A model generated the notes under the pieces. It had not been told where the DNA came from and made no database searches. It saw only the letters and a list, made by a program, of their open reading frames with translations. This document shows, piece after piece, positions 34,950 to 44,204 of a DNA stretch of 64,000 nucleotides (position 1 is the stretch's first letter; every line of letters starts with the position of its first letter). Both the position numbers and the translations under genes were made by a program. The stretch is taken from the NCBI GenBank assembly GCA_029067085.1, contig JAIEFE010000025.1:1-64000 (forward strand), given 5' to 3'. Source of the DNA: Lachnospiraceae bacterium. Its GTDB lineage: Bacteria; Bacillota; Clostridia; Lachnospirales; Lachnospiraceae.

Positions 34950-34992
34950 ATCATATCAGTTCTTTCTCTAAAGAATCTCTAAGAATCTTTAA
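34950..34992 (-). promoter_or_regulatory. Promoter with TTTAGAGA direct repeats
   Basis: On the minus strand TTAAAGAT, TTAGAGAT and TTTAGAGAAA repeat at 10-11 base steps (34963-34992). A TATGAT -10 box (34950-34955) follows exactly 17 bases after the start of TTTAGAGAAA. The third repeat replaces the -35 box, as in OmpR-activated promoters. Confidence 0.7.
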
Positions 34993-35060
34993 GGATTTCT
35001 GAAGCTGCCTTCATAAAGTTTTAAAGATTTTTTTTCGTTTTTTCTAAAGGAAGACAGAAA

Positions 35061-35657
35061 CTAAACATAATCTTCTATGATCACCTTTGCTGCCACAAAA
35101 GTGTCTCCGTCAAAATATCCTTCCAGTTCCACGCCCATCCCCTCTTTCAAATCGGAAACCGCGGCGTTCTGCATATCGATCCCGGCACCGCCGCCCTGAA
35201 TCGTCCAATGCTCCACCTTGGTGTCCTCCGTAAATTTCACCGGAATCTTTTTCGCGTCTTCCACATCCAGCAGGGTAACCATTCCTTCCTCATCCACCAG
35301 CGTAGTCTGCGCAAACGTCATGCCGTCCGCTTGTGGATTTTGCACCTTACCGCCGAGATGTTCTGTGCCCTGCGACAGCGATAACTTTGGACTCTCTTCC
35401 TGCGGCTCGTTTGATGCATCTGCGGCTGAGTCCGAGCTGTCTGCATCCTGCTCATCCTTGACTCTGCCGTCTGACTCTTTCTTTTCTGCCGCCTTTTTCT
35501 CCGCTTCCTCCTGCGTCCCGTCCACCGCCGAAACATTTTCCTGTGTCTTCTCCGGCGCTGCCTCCTTTCCTGCGCATCCCGTCATCCCCAGGAGCATTGC
35601 CAGACTGATCGCCGCAACAGCTTTCTTTTTCCCTGTTCTTCGTATCTTTTTTCTCAT
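35061..35657 (-). CDS. Small lipoprotein with acidic linker and OB-like domain
   Basis: The 198-residue precursor has a basic N-terminus, lipobox GMTGC (Cys near 28), a Glu/Lys/Asp-rich linker (30-90) and a C-terminal beta domain: GKVQNPQADGMTFAQTTLVD, IPVKFTEDTKVEHWTIQG and GMGVELEGYFDGDTFVAAKVI. The last part is typical of DUF5666-like folds. It has its own promoter with the same spaced TTTAGAGA repeats. GAGGAG precedes ATG 35657. Function is unknown; it may bind a surface ligand or report on envelope state. Confidence 0.75.
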   Translation of the reverse strand: MRKKIRRTGKKKAVAAISLAMLLGMTGCAGKEAAPEKTQENVSAVDGTQEEAEKKAAEKKESDGRVKDEQDADSSDSAADASNEPQEESPKLSLSQGTEHLGGKVQNPQADGMTFAQTTLVDEEGMVTLLDVEDAKKIPVKFTEDTKVEHWTIQGGGAGIDMQNAAVSDLKEGMGVELEGYFDGDTFVAAKVIIEDYV

Positions 35658-35754
35658 TTTTCTCCTCTCCGCTTTGCGTCAAAACTCTCCTACTGTGGTA
35701 TAGTTTTTTACTCATGCGCACATTTACCTATGTTTCTGTTTGTCGACATTTCTG

Positions 35755-35797
35755 ATAGTAGCATGGTTTTCTCTAAACTACCTCTAAAGATTCTTAA
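35755..35797 (-). promoter_or_regulatory. Promoter with TTTAGAGA direct repeats
   Basis: On the minus strand TTAAGAAT, TTTAGAGG and TTTAGAGAAA (35768-35797) are followed by a TACTAT -10 box (35755-35760) 17 bases after the start of the last repeat. The geometry is the same as at 34950-34992 and 41051-41094. Confidence 0.7.
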
Positions 35798-35807
35798 GAT
35801 TTTCTTG

Positions 35808-35850
35808 CAGAAAAAAAGACCGTCGCACTAATTACTTAGTACGACAGCCC
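35808..35850 (-). terminator. Terminator of the GLUG protein gene
   Basis: GTCGTACTAA and TTAGTGCGAC (one mismatch) form a stem on the minus strand, followed by GGTCTTTTTTTCTG. Confidence 0.75.
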
Positions 35851-35884
35851 TCTTCATCTGTCTTATAAAAGATTTCTGTATCAC

Positions 35885-38875
35885 TCAACCCTTGTCGCCA
35901 ATTACCTTCCTTTTACAGAGTAAAACCAAAACCACACCCGCAAGCGCTGCCAGCACTGTTACAGAAACCCACAAAGGATATCCCTGCTGCTGTTCACGAG
36001 CTGTCTGTGCTGCAGTCTTTCCGGCTGATTCTGCCCGAAGATTGATCGCGTTTCCTTCCCATGCATCTGTTATCACAGGGGCCGCTTCCTCCCCTTCTCC
36101 CTCTGGGTAAATCAGGCCGTAACGCGCGGTATTTTCCGGTACATCAAAAATAGCGTCGCTGCTCTTATTCTCATTCTGTTCTTCCGATTCGCTCTGACCG
36201 GCTTCTTCATTCTGCCCTTCCGGCTCACCCTGCCTGACTTCTCCGGCCTGCTCATCTTCAGACGGAACTTCCGTATTCTCCTGCTTTTCTTCCGAATTTT
36301 CCGTCTCATCCTGTATGACGATAGCATCTTCTTCTATGGAATACATGGTTATTGTTGTTCCGTCCGGTGCCACTGTAACTGTAAATCTCTTGTTGCATGT
36401 AGTACAAATATAAATATTTTTGTTCTCATGTTCAAGCGTGTGGCCTTTGGCAGGGATGGCTGGAGCACTTGGAATTACCGTTGTGCCTGCCTCATCACCG
36501 AATAACTTATGACATACTTCACACTCCCAATATTCCTCATTTCCTTCGGTTTCGCATTGCGCAGGCACTTTCGGAAAGTGCTTTAAGGTATGGTCTATCA
36601 CAATCTGCTTCGTTTTGATATCATCATACGTATTTCCTTCAAATGTCACCGTCGCCCTGAATTTAGCCTCTCCGGGTGTACCGCAGGTCGATCCCGTGGG
36701 TATATCTTTTGTAACAGTGGCCTGTTCAGACACTTCCTTTCCGCAGACCGCGCAGATAAACGTTGCAGCAGCTTGACTATAATCTGGTGACCATATCCAC
36801 TCCTTCGGCTTACCGAAGTTGTGCGTCCCTATAGGCAGCGAAGTCTTTTTTTCATCTGCATATTCTCTGCCTCCAAACGTAACAACCGCCGTATACTTAA
36901 CCTCACCCTCCGCTACGCATGTGGATTCTTTCCTTTCCGACGCAGGTGTGGTATCTTTCGTTTCGGAATAGCCGCACACCTTACAGGTAAACGTTGCCGA
37001 CGCCGTGGAAAAATTTGCCGCCCATTTCCATACCGGCTCTCCGTAACTATGCGGAGTCGGCTGACCACTTACAGATTTCGTATCTTTGTAAATCTCGCCG
37101 TTAAATGACACAACCGCCGTATAAACCGTATTCCCCGCTGTTGTACAGTTTGCATTCGTTTCAGATGAAACCGTTCCCTCTTTTTTCTCTGTCGTTCCGC
37201 AACCGTTACCGCAGGTGAAACTAGCCGTAGCAACAGGAGGATTATTGCCCATGTTCCAATCCCACGTCGCTTTTCCATATAAATGCCCCTTCGCAGGAAT
37301 TTCAACTTTCTCTCTGGGAATCTCAATCTTTCCCGCCTGATCCTCAAAATAGTTCCCGCAGGCAGGACAGTTCCAGCACGCCTGACTAATTCCCGGTTCA
37401 GTACATGTTTCAGACGTTTTCGCTTTCGGCACAAGCGTCCGGTGCGCGGTTTTCTCCAGTTTCTCTGTTTTCTGATCCGTGTAGATCTCTCCGTCCTTGA
37501 CGACGGAAGCCGTATAAACGATCTTCCCTTCTTTTGCACAGGTAGCTTCCGTGATCTTTTCCGAAATGGAAGCTGTCAAATTCCACTTCTCTCCGCAGTC
37601 CTGACAGGTAAGGATTGCTTTGGCGGCATCATATTCCTGCCACACCCATTCAGGTTTTGCATAAACATGCTCTTTTCTATTTTCCTCTTCCTTGTTTTCG
37701 TAATGATTTTCTTCCGCAGAAACATTATTTGTCGATGCCTGTTCTCTGTTCTTTTCGTTTGTATAGGCAACGATCATTTCATCTGCTCTGCCGTCCGCTT
37801 TCGGCCGCCGCACCTGATATACTACTTTTCCGCCAAAAGCCGGAAAGCCCGCGCCGCAGGTCTGATGCCAGATAACGTTCTCAATTCTCCCGTCGTTCAG
37901 AAGCCAGCAGACCTCACCCGACGCAAACTGCTCCTGCGTCATTGCAACGCCGTAATTTCCTTTTTCCTCACCCGTGATCAGATAATAACAGTTCAGAAAA
38001 GAACTTTGGGAATGATTATACCCACAGATACTTCCGATATATTTCCTTCCTCCATTAGAAACCGCGCCTGTATTGAAGCAGTTGGAAACCGACGCCCTGT
38101 TATAACCGCAAATACCGCCTATACTTGTGCGCTTCCCGTTTATCGATCCCATATTGTAGCAGTCGGCCGTCGTGTTTTTATTATAGCCGCAGATGCCGCC
38201 CACATATTTTCTTCCGCTTACTGCGCCCATATTATAGCAGATGCTGACATTCCCGCCGACATCGTTATAACCGCAAACACCACCCGTATAATCGTTCCCT
38301 TTCACAGATGCAGTATTATAGCAGCCTGTTATGGTTCCAATATTAAAGCCGCACACGCCGCCTGTATAACTGCCTCCTGCAACGTCTGCGTTCGCTACTC
38401 CCAGATTTTTAATTACGCCGGCATTATAACCGAACAGACCTGCATAAGAAGAATTCGACCGGTGGCAGTACAGGCCGTATATAGCAAAGGCGTCACCGTC
38501 AAAAACTCCGGTATAAGGATTCAGGCTCGTTCCGATCGGCGTCCAGGAATTGCTATCTGCACCGTATACACCGGATAGATCAATATCACACGTAAGTACC
38601 GCACATAAGCCCGTGTCAGGCGCACCATTGACACCGTTTACCATATCGGCAAAAGCGCAAAACTGCTCCGCATTTTTAATCCGATAGGGCGCTGTTTCCG
38701 TGCCGGCTCCCTCCATCATCGAAGGTCCGCCTGCCGTCTCCTCAGCCGACGGTTGCTGCACTGTTTCCTGAATCGGCAGTGATGTCTCCTGCATCTTCGC
38801 CGCCATTACCGTATCCGGCGTCAATAGGAATAACGTACAGACAGCCAGAATAAGTCCCCAGATTTTTTTACACAT
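35885..38875 (-). CDS. Large surface protein with GLUG repeats
   Basis: The 996-residue precursor has a signal peptide (LILAVCTLFLLTPDTVMA) and about seven GLUG-type repeats (residues 110-330; GGVCGYN, GGICGYN, CYNMGSI). Five or so repeated beta modules (400-830) follow, each with paired Cys (CQDCG, CKVCG, CAVCG) and W-x-W motifs. An acidic stalk (850-940) leads to a C-terminal membrane segment with KRK stop-transfer. No LPXTG is present, so it is anchored by the membrane segment. It is encoded right after the hybrid kinase (45 bases) and probably co-transcribed. GLUG proteins often act in adhesion; the ligand is unknown. Confidence 0.85.
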   Translation of the reverse strand: MCKKIWGLILAVCTLFLLTPDTVMAAKMQETSLPIQETVQQPSAEETAGGPSMMEGAGTETAPYRIKNAEQFCAFADMVNGVNGAPDTGLCAVLTCDIDLSGVYGADSNSWTPIGTSLNPYTGVFDGDAFAIYGLYCHRSNSSYAGLFGYNAGVIKNLGVANADVAGGSYTGGVCGFNIGTITGCYNTASVKGNDYTGGVCGYNDVGGNVSICYNMGAVSGRKYVGGICGYNKNTTADCYNMGSINGKRTSIGGICGYNRASVSNCFNTGAVSNGGRKYIGSICGYNHSQSSFLNCYYLITGEEKGNYGVAMTQEQFASGEVCWLLNDGRIENVIWHQTCGAGFPAFGGKVVYQVRRPKADGRADEMIVAYTNEKNREQASTNNVSAEENHYENKEEENRKEHVYAKPEWVWQEYDAAKAILTCQDCGEKWNLTASISEKITEATCAKEGKIVYTASVVKDGEIYTDQKTEKLEKTAHRTLVPKAKTSETCTEPGISQACWNCPACGNYFEDQAGKIEIPREKVEIPAKGHLYGKATWDWNMGNNPPVATASFTCGNGCGTTEKKEGTVSSETNANCTTAGNTVYTAVVSFNGEIYKDTKSVSGQPTPHSYGEPVWKWAANFSTASATFTCKVCGYSETKDTTPASERKESTCVAEGEVKYTAVVTFGGREYADEKKTSLPIGTHNFGKPKEWIWSPDYSQAAATFICAVCGKEVSEQATVTKDIPTGSTCGTPGEAKFRATVTFEGNTYDDIKTKQIVIDHTLKHFPKVPAQCETEGNEEYWECEVCHKLFGDEAGTTVIPSAPAIPAKGHTLEHENKNIYICTTCNKRFTVTVAPDGTTITMYSIEEDAIVIQDETENSEEKQENTEVPSEDEQAGEVRQGEPEGQNEEAGQSESEEQNENKSSDAIFDVPENTARYGLIYPEGEGEEAAPVITDAWEGNAINLRAESAGKTAAQTAREQQQGYPLWVSVTVLAALAGVVLVLLCKRKVIGDKG

Positions 38876-38920
38876 CCTTCAAAACCTCCATAAACTATTT
38901 CTTCTTATGGTTTACTATAA

Positions 38921-40990
38921 CTATTTTAAAATTTTATTGATCAATGCCTGTAATACATCAATATCAACGGGCTTGGTGAAATGCTCGTTCATTCCCGACT
39001 GTAATGATCTCTGCCTGTCCTCCTCCATCGCGTCAGAGGAAAGCGCTATGATCGGTATTTTAGAAACAGCTTCGTTTTCCAGTCTGCGAATTGCCGCCGT
39101 CGTCTCGTAACCATCCATTCCCGGCATCTCGATATCCATCAGCACCAGTGCATATCTGCCGGGTTCAGAATCTTTCAGGCGCTCGTAAGCGCTCACACCG
39201 TCACAGACTGTCTCGACCCGATAGCCCAGATTTTTGAGAAGCTCCGCCTCCATATCCCTATTTATGCCATTGTCCTCCACCAGAAGAATACATCCCTTAG
39301 CGCCCACTTCTGTTGACGGGTTAATCGGTATATCCTCCTGGTCCATAAAGGAAGCATTCATAGGATATTTAATAGGAATACGCACTGTAAAGGTGCTTCC
39401 TTCTCCGACTTTGCTCTCCACACTAACGGTGCCTCCCATGGTCTCTGCGTAGCTTCTCACCACCGCGAGTCCGGCTCCCGGCATCCCGTTATACACAGCG
39501 TTCTTTTCCTGTCTGGCAGGCTGAAAGATTTCCTCCAGCCGATCCTCCGCAATTCCGCAGCCGGTATCTGAAATGACAAACTGAAACAGTCCACGGCCTC
39601 TCATATCACTCTTACTTTCCTTGACCGTAAGGCTCACCCGGCCCCCGGAAGGCGTATACTTGACCGCATTGTCAAGAAGCTGGTTTAATATCTCGCGCAG
39701 CCTGATGTAATCTACCTCCACCGAGAAGTGAAAAATCTCCGTCTTGTCCAGACTGAACTCTATATTTTTTGCCTTGATCGGTCGTTCTGCGTTTTTCGCA
39801 ACTTCCTTTAAAAGCTCTCCCAGATGATATTCCCTCTCTGTCAGCTCCGCTCTGGAAGGTTCATTCAGGTTATCTCTCAAAAATTCATTGAAGACTGCCA
39901 GAAGCTCCTCCCCTGAATAATTGATCTTCTCAATGCACTCTCCTACCTTTCCCGGGTCTCCCACACATCCCTTTAATAATTCCGCATAACCGATGATCGC
40001 ATTTAACGGTGTCCTGATGTCATGGGACATATTTGCAAAAAAGGTATTTCTCGTAAGGCGTTCCGTCTCCGCCTGTCGAAGCGCTGATTTTAAGAGGGAC
40101 TGTCTCTCCACCTGCTCAGTGATGTCCCTCGACACCGAGAGGGCGATCACATCGCCCGTATGCTCGTTTTTTTCCAAAAAGAAGGTGTAATGGCTCAGCC
40201 TTCTTCCCCCGTACAGATCCGCAACCCAGCCGTCGTAGACCTGTTCACGCTCCCCCTCTTCATAACAGTGGACCAGACGCGCAATATCAAAAAAGCGATG
40301 ATATTCCTCCTGCTCATCGGCCTCCGTAAAATCCGCCCAAAACGCCGCAAAGTCAGAGTATTTCTCAAAGGGTTTTAGCCCCATAAAAGTAAAGAGACTC
40401 TCTACTTTCCCCTCCGTATTCAACACAGACGCCGAGATGATCTCATCCCTTGTCAGATTGATCTCCACAAAGCAGACCGCTTCATAGAGGAGCGCTCTCT
40501 TATAATACACCTCCCGCAGCTGCGCGCTATAAAGCGCCTCGTTCACACGTTCGAGCTCCGCCATCCGTTTCTGAATGCGCTCCGTTGCATCCTCGATAAA
40601 GACATAAAAGAGATCTCCGTACGCCTGTGTACGAATAAAGTGCCCGTAATCTTCCACCCAGCGCACCGTGTCGTCTTTTCGGACGATCCGATACTCCACA
40701 TAATCGAGGTCATCTCCGCCATGTGCGATCTGCGCTTTGATACTCTCCTCAACCCTGTCGATATCTGCCGGATGGACGATTCCCTTAAAAGTATAACCTG
40801 TCAGCTGCTTAAACTCCTCCAGCGTATCACAACCGAAGATTCGCAGCATAGCGCCGTTGGTATGGATCAGTTCCTCCTCACCGTCCGCATGATAAATAAA
40901 AAAGCCGCCGGGCATTCCCTCCGAAATCTGTTCAATAACGGGCAATGTCTGTTCATCAAACTTTATTGTAAATTCAGCTTTATCTCTCAC
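38921..40990 (-). CDS. Hybrid sensor histidine kinase with PAS domains and receiver
   Basis: The 689-residue cytoplasmic kinase has a PAS domain (GGFFIYHADGEEELIHTN; residues 25-140), a second sensor-like region (150-300), a HisKA domain (NMSHDIRTPLNAIIGYAELL, His near 325), a HATPase with N and G boxes (LLDNAVKYTP; DTGCGIAEDRLEEIF) and a C-terminal receiver (ILLVEDNGINRDM; LVLMDIEMPGMDGYE; KPVDIDVL). No membrane segment is seen. GTG 40990 with AAGGAG upstream is the start. It reads away from the OmpR-type pair across a shared 176-base promoter region. It lacks a DNA-binding output of its own. Confidence 0.92.
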   Translation of the reverse strand: MRDKAEFTIKFDEQTLPVIEQISEGMPGGFFIYHADGEEELIHTNGAMLRIFGCDTLEEFKQLTGYTFKGIVHPADIDRVEESIKAQIAHGGDDLDYVEYRIVRKDDTVRWVEDYGHFIRTQAYGDLFYVFIEDATERIQKRMAELERVNEALYSAQLREVYYKRALLYEAVCFVEINLTRDEIISASVLNTEGKVESLFTFMGLKPFEKYSDFAAFWADFTEADEQEEYHRFFDIARLVHCYEEGEREQVYDGWVADLYGGRRLSHYTFFLEKNEHTGDVIALSVSRDITEQVERQSLLKSALRQAETERLTRNTFFANMSHDIRTPLNAIIGYAELLKGCVGDPGKVGECIEKINYSGEELLAVFNEFLRDNLNEPSRAELTEREYHLGELLKEVAKNAERPIKAKNIEFSLDKTEIFHFSVEVDYIRLREILNQLLDNAVKYTPSGGRVSLTVKESKSDMRGRGLFQFVISDTGCGIAEDRLEEIFQPARQEKNAVYNGMPGAGLAVVRSYAETMGGTVSVESKVGEGSTFTVRIPIKYPMNASFMDQEDIPINPSTEVGAKGCILLVEDNGINRDMEAELLKNLGYRVETVCDGVSAYERLKDSEPGRYALVLMDIEMPGMDGYETTAAIRRLENEAVSKIPIIALSSDAMEEDRQRSLQSGMNEHFTKPVDIDVLQALINKILK

Positions 40991-41020
40991 GGTATCTCCT
41001 TAATATTACACAGTGTACGT

Positions 41021-41094
41021 TCGCAAATATTATACAATTTAATCTCAAAAAAGAAAAGAGCTTAGAGATTTTTTAAAGAATTATATGGTAAAAT
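41021..41094. promoter_or_regulatory. Divergent promoter region with TTTAGAGA-type operator
   Basis: On the plus strand TTAGAGATTTT and TTTAAAGAAT (41062-41081) are 11 bases apart, and the TAAAAT -10 box (41089-41094) begins 17 bases after TTTAAAG starts. This matches the two lipoprotein promoters. On the minus strand a TATAAT -10 box near 41025-41031 serves the hybrid kinase. Confidence 0.65.
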
Positions 41095-41166
41095 CAATAA
41101 AGAAGATGTTAAGATAAAAAATATATTTTCAAGCGCGCAAACGACAGCGCAAAAATGAGGGTAATT

Positions 41167-41844
41167 ATGCGAATATTGCTTGCAGAAGACGATGAAAAAC
41201 TGAATGAGACACTGGTTTATGGTCTGACACAGGCCGGCTTTATTGTGGATGCCTGTTTTAATGGAGAGGATGCCCTCTTCTACGGGGAGCAGAATATCTA
41301 TGACGTCATTCTTTTGGACCGCATGCTGCCCAGTATGCAGGGAACCGATGTGCTCACATCTCTCCGGCGGAAAAATATCACCACTCCGGTGATTCTGATC
41401 ACCGCCCTCGGCACCCTCTCAGACAAGGTTGAGGGGCTGGATCTGGGTGCAGACGATTATCTGGTCAAGCCCTTTGCGCTGGAGGAGCTGCTGGCACGGA
41501 TCCGCTGTATGTCCCGACGGCCGCGGCGCATCATAGATGAGGAAACCCTTTCCATGGCTGATCTTTCCTGGTTTCCTGCAGAGTGCCGCCTGACAGGTCC
41601 TTCGGGAAGCTGTACGCTTTCCAAACGGGAAGCCGCGCTCTTTGAAACTTTCCTGAAAAGCGGAGGCGCTACCCTTTCCAGAAATCTTCTGCTCCTGAAG
41701 GTCTGGGGACCTGACAGCGATGTAGAGGAAGGAAATCTTGATAATTATATCCATTTTCTGCGAAGACGCCTGAAGACAGTGGGAAGCAGTCTCACTCTCA
41801 AAACCGTCCGTGGCGTGGGTTACTCCATGACGAAACCTTTGTAG
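41167..41844 (+). CDS. OmpR/PhoB-type response regulator
   Basis: The 225-residue regulator has a receiver (MRILLAEDDEKLNETL; phospho-acceptor in VILLDRMLPSMQGTD; ITALG; KPFALEEL) and a C-terminal winged helix (CTLSKREAALFETFLKSGGATLSRNLLL; VDNYIHFLRRRLKTV-like; TVRGVGYSM). ATG 41167 has GAGGG upstream; the frame four codons earlier lacks one. It is followed by its cognate kinase and preceded by the spaced repeats that also precede both lipoprotein genes. It is therefore the best candidate activator of that set. Confidence 0.94.
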   Translation: MRILLAEDDEKLNETLVYGLTQAGFIVDACFNGEDALFYGEQNIYDVILLDRMLPSMQGTDVLTSLRRKNITTPVILITALGTLSDKVEGLDLGADDYLVKPFALEELLARIRCMSRRPRRIIDEETLSMADLSWFPAECRLTGPSGSCTLSKREAALFETFLKSGGATLSRNLLLLKVWGPDSDVEEGNLDNYIHFLRRRLKTVGSSLTLKTVRGVGYSMTKPL

Positions 41845-41939
41845 ACTTTCTGAATTGTGAGGTCTATTGATCCGCGCAGACACGGATGCTTCATCCACCT
41901 ACGGATTTACGCAGCAAACAGCACAGAAATGAGGTAACT

Positions 41940-43250
41940 ATGTTTCGAAAAGTACATCTGTATCTGACGGCGCTCTGTGCCGGCATTACCACCGCCATCA
42001 TGATCGTGATGTCCCTGCTCTATCTGTATCTCTCCGAAAAAGAGCTGTACGAAAACCAGTTTCGCTCCTTTCAGAACGATATCAATACCATCGCTACAAG
42101 TCTGGAACAGCAGTCCGTGATCTCTATGGAATGGCTCTCCAAGATGGAAGCCCGGGGCGGCTATACTTTCTATGCTTTAGACAACGGCATTCCGTTTCTG
42201 TACAATCGTCTTACTGATCTGACCAAGGATTCCGAAATGCGCAGTCTGCTGGATTCCTGCCTGGAGATCTACACAAACGATTATAAGGATTCCTCGGCAG
42301 AAGAGAACCTAAACAACGGCAATCTCTACAATACCTGCATTCACTCGGAATTTTCGTTTCAACCTGCAGGCGGGGTGCACGAATATAACATAAGCGTCAT
42401 TGAGCTGAACCGGGGAAATTCCTCCCTGCAGATACTGGTGCTCTCCTCTCTGGATTCCCTGAAAAATCAGATCACACGTCAGAGAGTACGTTTTTTACTG
42501 ATCGATGCGGCCGCCATCCTTCTTCTGACCCTCTTTTCCTTTTTCTTTACCGGAAGACTTCTGCAGCCCGTCATCGAAAGTCGAAAAAAACAGACGGCAT
42601 TCGTGGCTGCCGCCTCCCATGAACTGCGCACGCCCCTAGCAGTTATTCTCTCTGCTGCCGAGTGCTGTCGTGACGCCGAGGAAGAACGGCGGGTTCGTTT
42701 TCTGGACACCATTAAGCAGGAAGGGAATGTCTTGACTTCTTTAGTAAACGACATGCTCACCCTGAGTGCTTCGGACAACCAGAGCTTCTCATACCACCCA
42801 GCCCCCGTGGAGCTGGATACCCTGCTCATCAACACCTACGAGGCTTTCGAGCCGCTTGCCGCCGAAAAGAAACTTTCTCTCACCATCACTCTGCCGGAAG
42901 ATTCCCTGCCGCCCTGTCGGGCTGACGCCGAGCGCATCTTCCAGCTCCTCTCGATCCTGCTTCACAACGCTATAAGCTACACGCCGGAGGGCGGGCGTAT
43001 CGAGCTGGCTCTCTCCCATAAAAAGAACCGGTTTTACCTCACCGTCTCGGATACCGGCATCGGCATCGCACCGGAAGACAGAAAGAAGATCTTTGACCGC
43101 TTCTACCGGGCAGAAAAATCCCGAAGCACCAAAGGGCACTTCGGGCTTGGTCTGTCTATTGCTGCAGAAATCGTCAAGTTCCACCACGGCTCCATCAACG
43201 TGACGGACCGCTCCGGCGGAGGATGCGTGTTTACGGTAATGCTGCCGTAA
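41940..43250 (+). CDS. Membrane sensor histidine kinase
   Basis: The 436-residue kinase has two membrane segments (ALCAGITTAIMIVMSLLYLY; LIDAAAILLLTLFSFFFTG) enclosing an extracellular sensor of about 140 residues. HisKA (AASHELRTPLAVILSAAECC), N-box (LLHNAISYTPEGG) and G-boxes (DTGIGIAPEDRKKIFDRFYRAEK; GLGLSI) follow. ATG 41940 has GAGGTAACT upstream. It lies 95 bases after the regulator stop. The extracellular loop probably senses a signal from the envelope or from the lipoproteins; the ligand is unknown. Confidence 0.93.
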   Translation: MFRKVHLYLTALCAGITTAIMIVMSLLYLYLSEKELYENQFRSFQNDINTIATSLEQQSVISMEWLSKMEARGGYTFYALDNGIPFLYNRLTDLTKDSEMRSLLDSCLEIYTNDYKDSSAEENLNNGNLYNTCIHSEFSFQPAGGVHEYNISVIELNRGNSSLQILVLSSLDSLKNQITRQRVRFLLIDAAAILLLTLFSFFFTGRLLQPVIESRKKQTAFVAAASHELRTPLAVILSAAECCRDAEEERRVRFLDTIKQEGNVLTSLVNDMLTLSASDNQSFSYHPAPVELDTLLINTYEAFEPLAAEKKLSLTITLPEDSLPPCRADAERIFQLLSILLHNAISYTPEGGRIELALSHKKNRFYLTVSDTGIGIAPEDRKKIFDRFYRAEKSRSTKGHFGLGLSIAAEIVKFHHGSINVTDRSGGGCVFTVMLP

Positions 43251-43285
43251 CCTCATCCACAGTGCCCACTCGAAAAACCTTCGGT

Positions 43286-44116
43286 TTACTTTCTGACACT
43301 GCTCATTGCTTTCCTGTTCATCAGAGCACTCGGTATCTTGAAGAACACATAATTCTGAGCAAGCTCCGTGGCGGCCTCCGAAAGGACATCGGGATTTACG
43401 CCAAGCTCCACCTTTTCTCCCGTAGCGCGTTCCAGAGCGCTCTGCCTCAGCATTGCGCTGCTTACTTCCCGTCTGTGCAAAGCGATCGTCTCCTGATATT
43501 CCCTCTCATTCTCATGCTTATACCATGCTTTCTGCGCCAGATCCATGTACATCTTGTGACGTTCGGCACGCTTCTCCCAAAAACTTTTCTGTTTCTTTTT
43601 ATTCGCGGAATCTGTATGTTTGCCGCCGTTGCGGAATCCCATTTGGAAGCTTTCTCCCCTATATTCCTCCTTTATTGCCCCGAAATAATGCACCCGGTAA
43701 CTGCCTCCCGCATAGGCACTCCACGGATTGTAATAGGCAAAATCCTTTCGCAGCGTATCAAGTACCCACTTCTCATAGGCAGGATCCGCCTGCATGGCTG
43801 CAAAACCCTCCTCGGAGATGTTGACGGATACCGCATCCCATTTCTGGGAAGAGCTCATCGGTATTCCTGCAATTTTCTGATAAATATACATCTTGTATTC
43901 GTCTCTGGACATGGCGCGCACAGCCTGCTCGTTCCGCTCTCCCACCTGAGAGACACCGCCCGCCGCCTGCTGCCCCTTCCCGTCCAGTTTATCCTGCACT
44001 GTCCCCGCGAAGCTGTTCGACGCTTTTTCCGTCGTTCTGCTGCCCGCATTTTTTTTCATATACTCTAAAGCCTCCGCGTAAAACCGCGTCGTCGGCGTAA
44101 ATAGAAATCCGCTCAT
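43286..44116 (-). CDS. Orphan small-protein family member, function unknown
   Basis: The 276-residue protein contains VSVNISEEGFAAMQADPAYEK (split here: NISEEGF, then AAMQADPAYE) near residues 95-115, the same strand-helix-M-x-x-DP block as in the type 1 and 2 proteins at 7908-13855. N-terminal parts are Lys/Ala/Gln-rich (KKNAGSRTTEKASNSF), and the C-terminal half is charged and helical with SFWEKRAERHKMYMDLAQKA. No signal peptide is visible. AAAAGGGG precedes ATG 44116. It lies convergent to the OmpR-type kinase, far from its relatives. Its role is unknown. Confidence 0.7.
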   Translation of the reverse strand: MSGFLFTPTTRFYAEALEYMKKNAGSRTTEKASNSFAGTVQDKLDGKGQQAAGGVSQVGERNEQAVRAMSRDEYKMYIYQKIAGIPMSSSQKWDAVSVNISEEGFAAMQADPAYEKWVLDTLRKDFAYYNPWSAYAGGSYRVHYFGAIKEEYRGESFQMGFRNGGKHTDSANKKKQKSFWEKRAERHKMYMDLAQKAWYKHENEREYQETIALHRREVSSAMLRQSALERATGEKVELGVNPDVLSEAATELAQNYVFFKIPSALMNRKAMSSVRK

Positions 44117-44204
44117 AGACTTGCCCCTTTTCCGGTAAGAACTCTGCTTCTTTCGTTAATAATAACTTCTATATTAGGAATACGAATCAGAGGGGCAAAA
44201 AGTT

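Noticed and set aside
41886-41939. Longer start for the membrane kinase
   Set aside because: The 18 extra codons have no ribosome-binding site, while ATG 41940 has GAGGT at the right distance.
43251-43285. Possible terminator AAACC-TTC-GGTTT between the converging kinase and small-protein genes
   Set aside because: Stem of five bases is too short to call.
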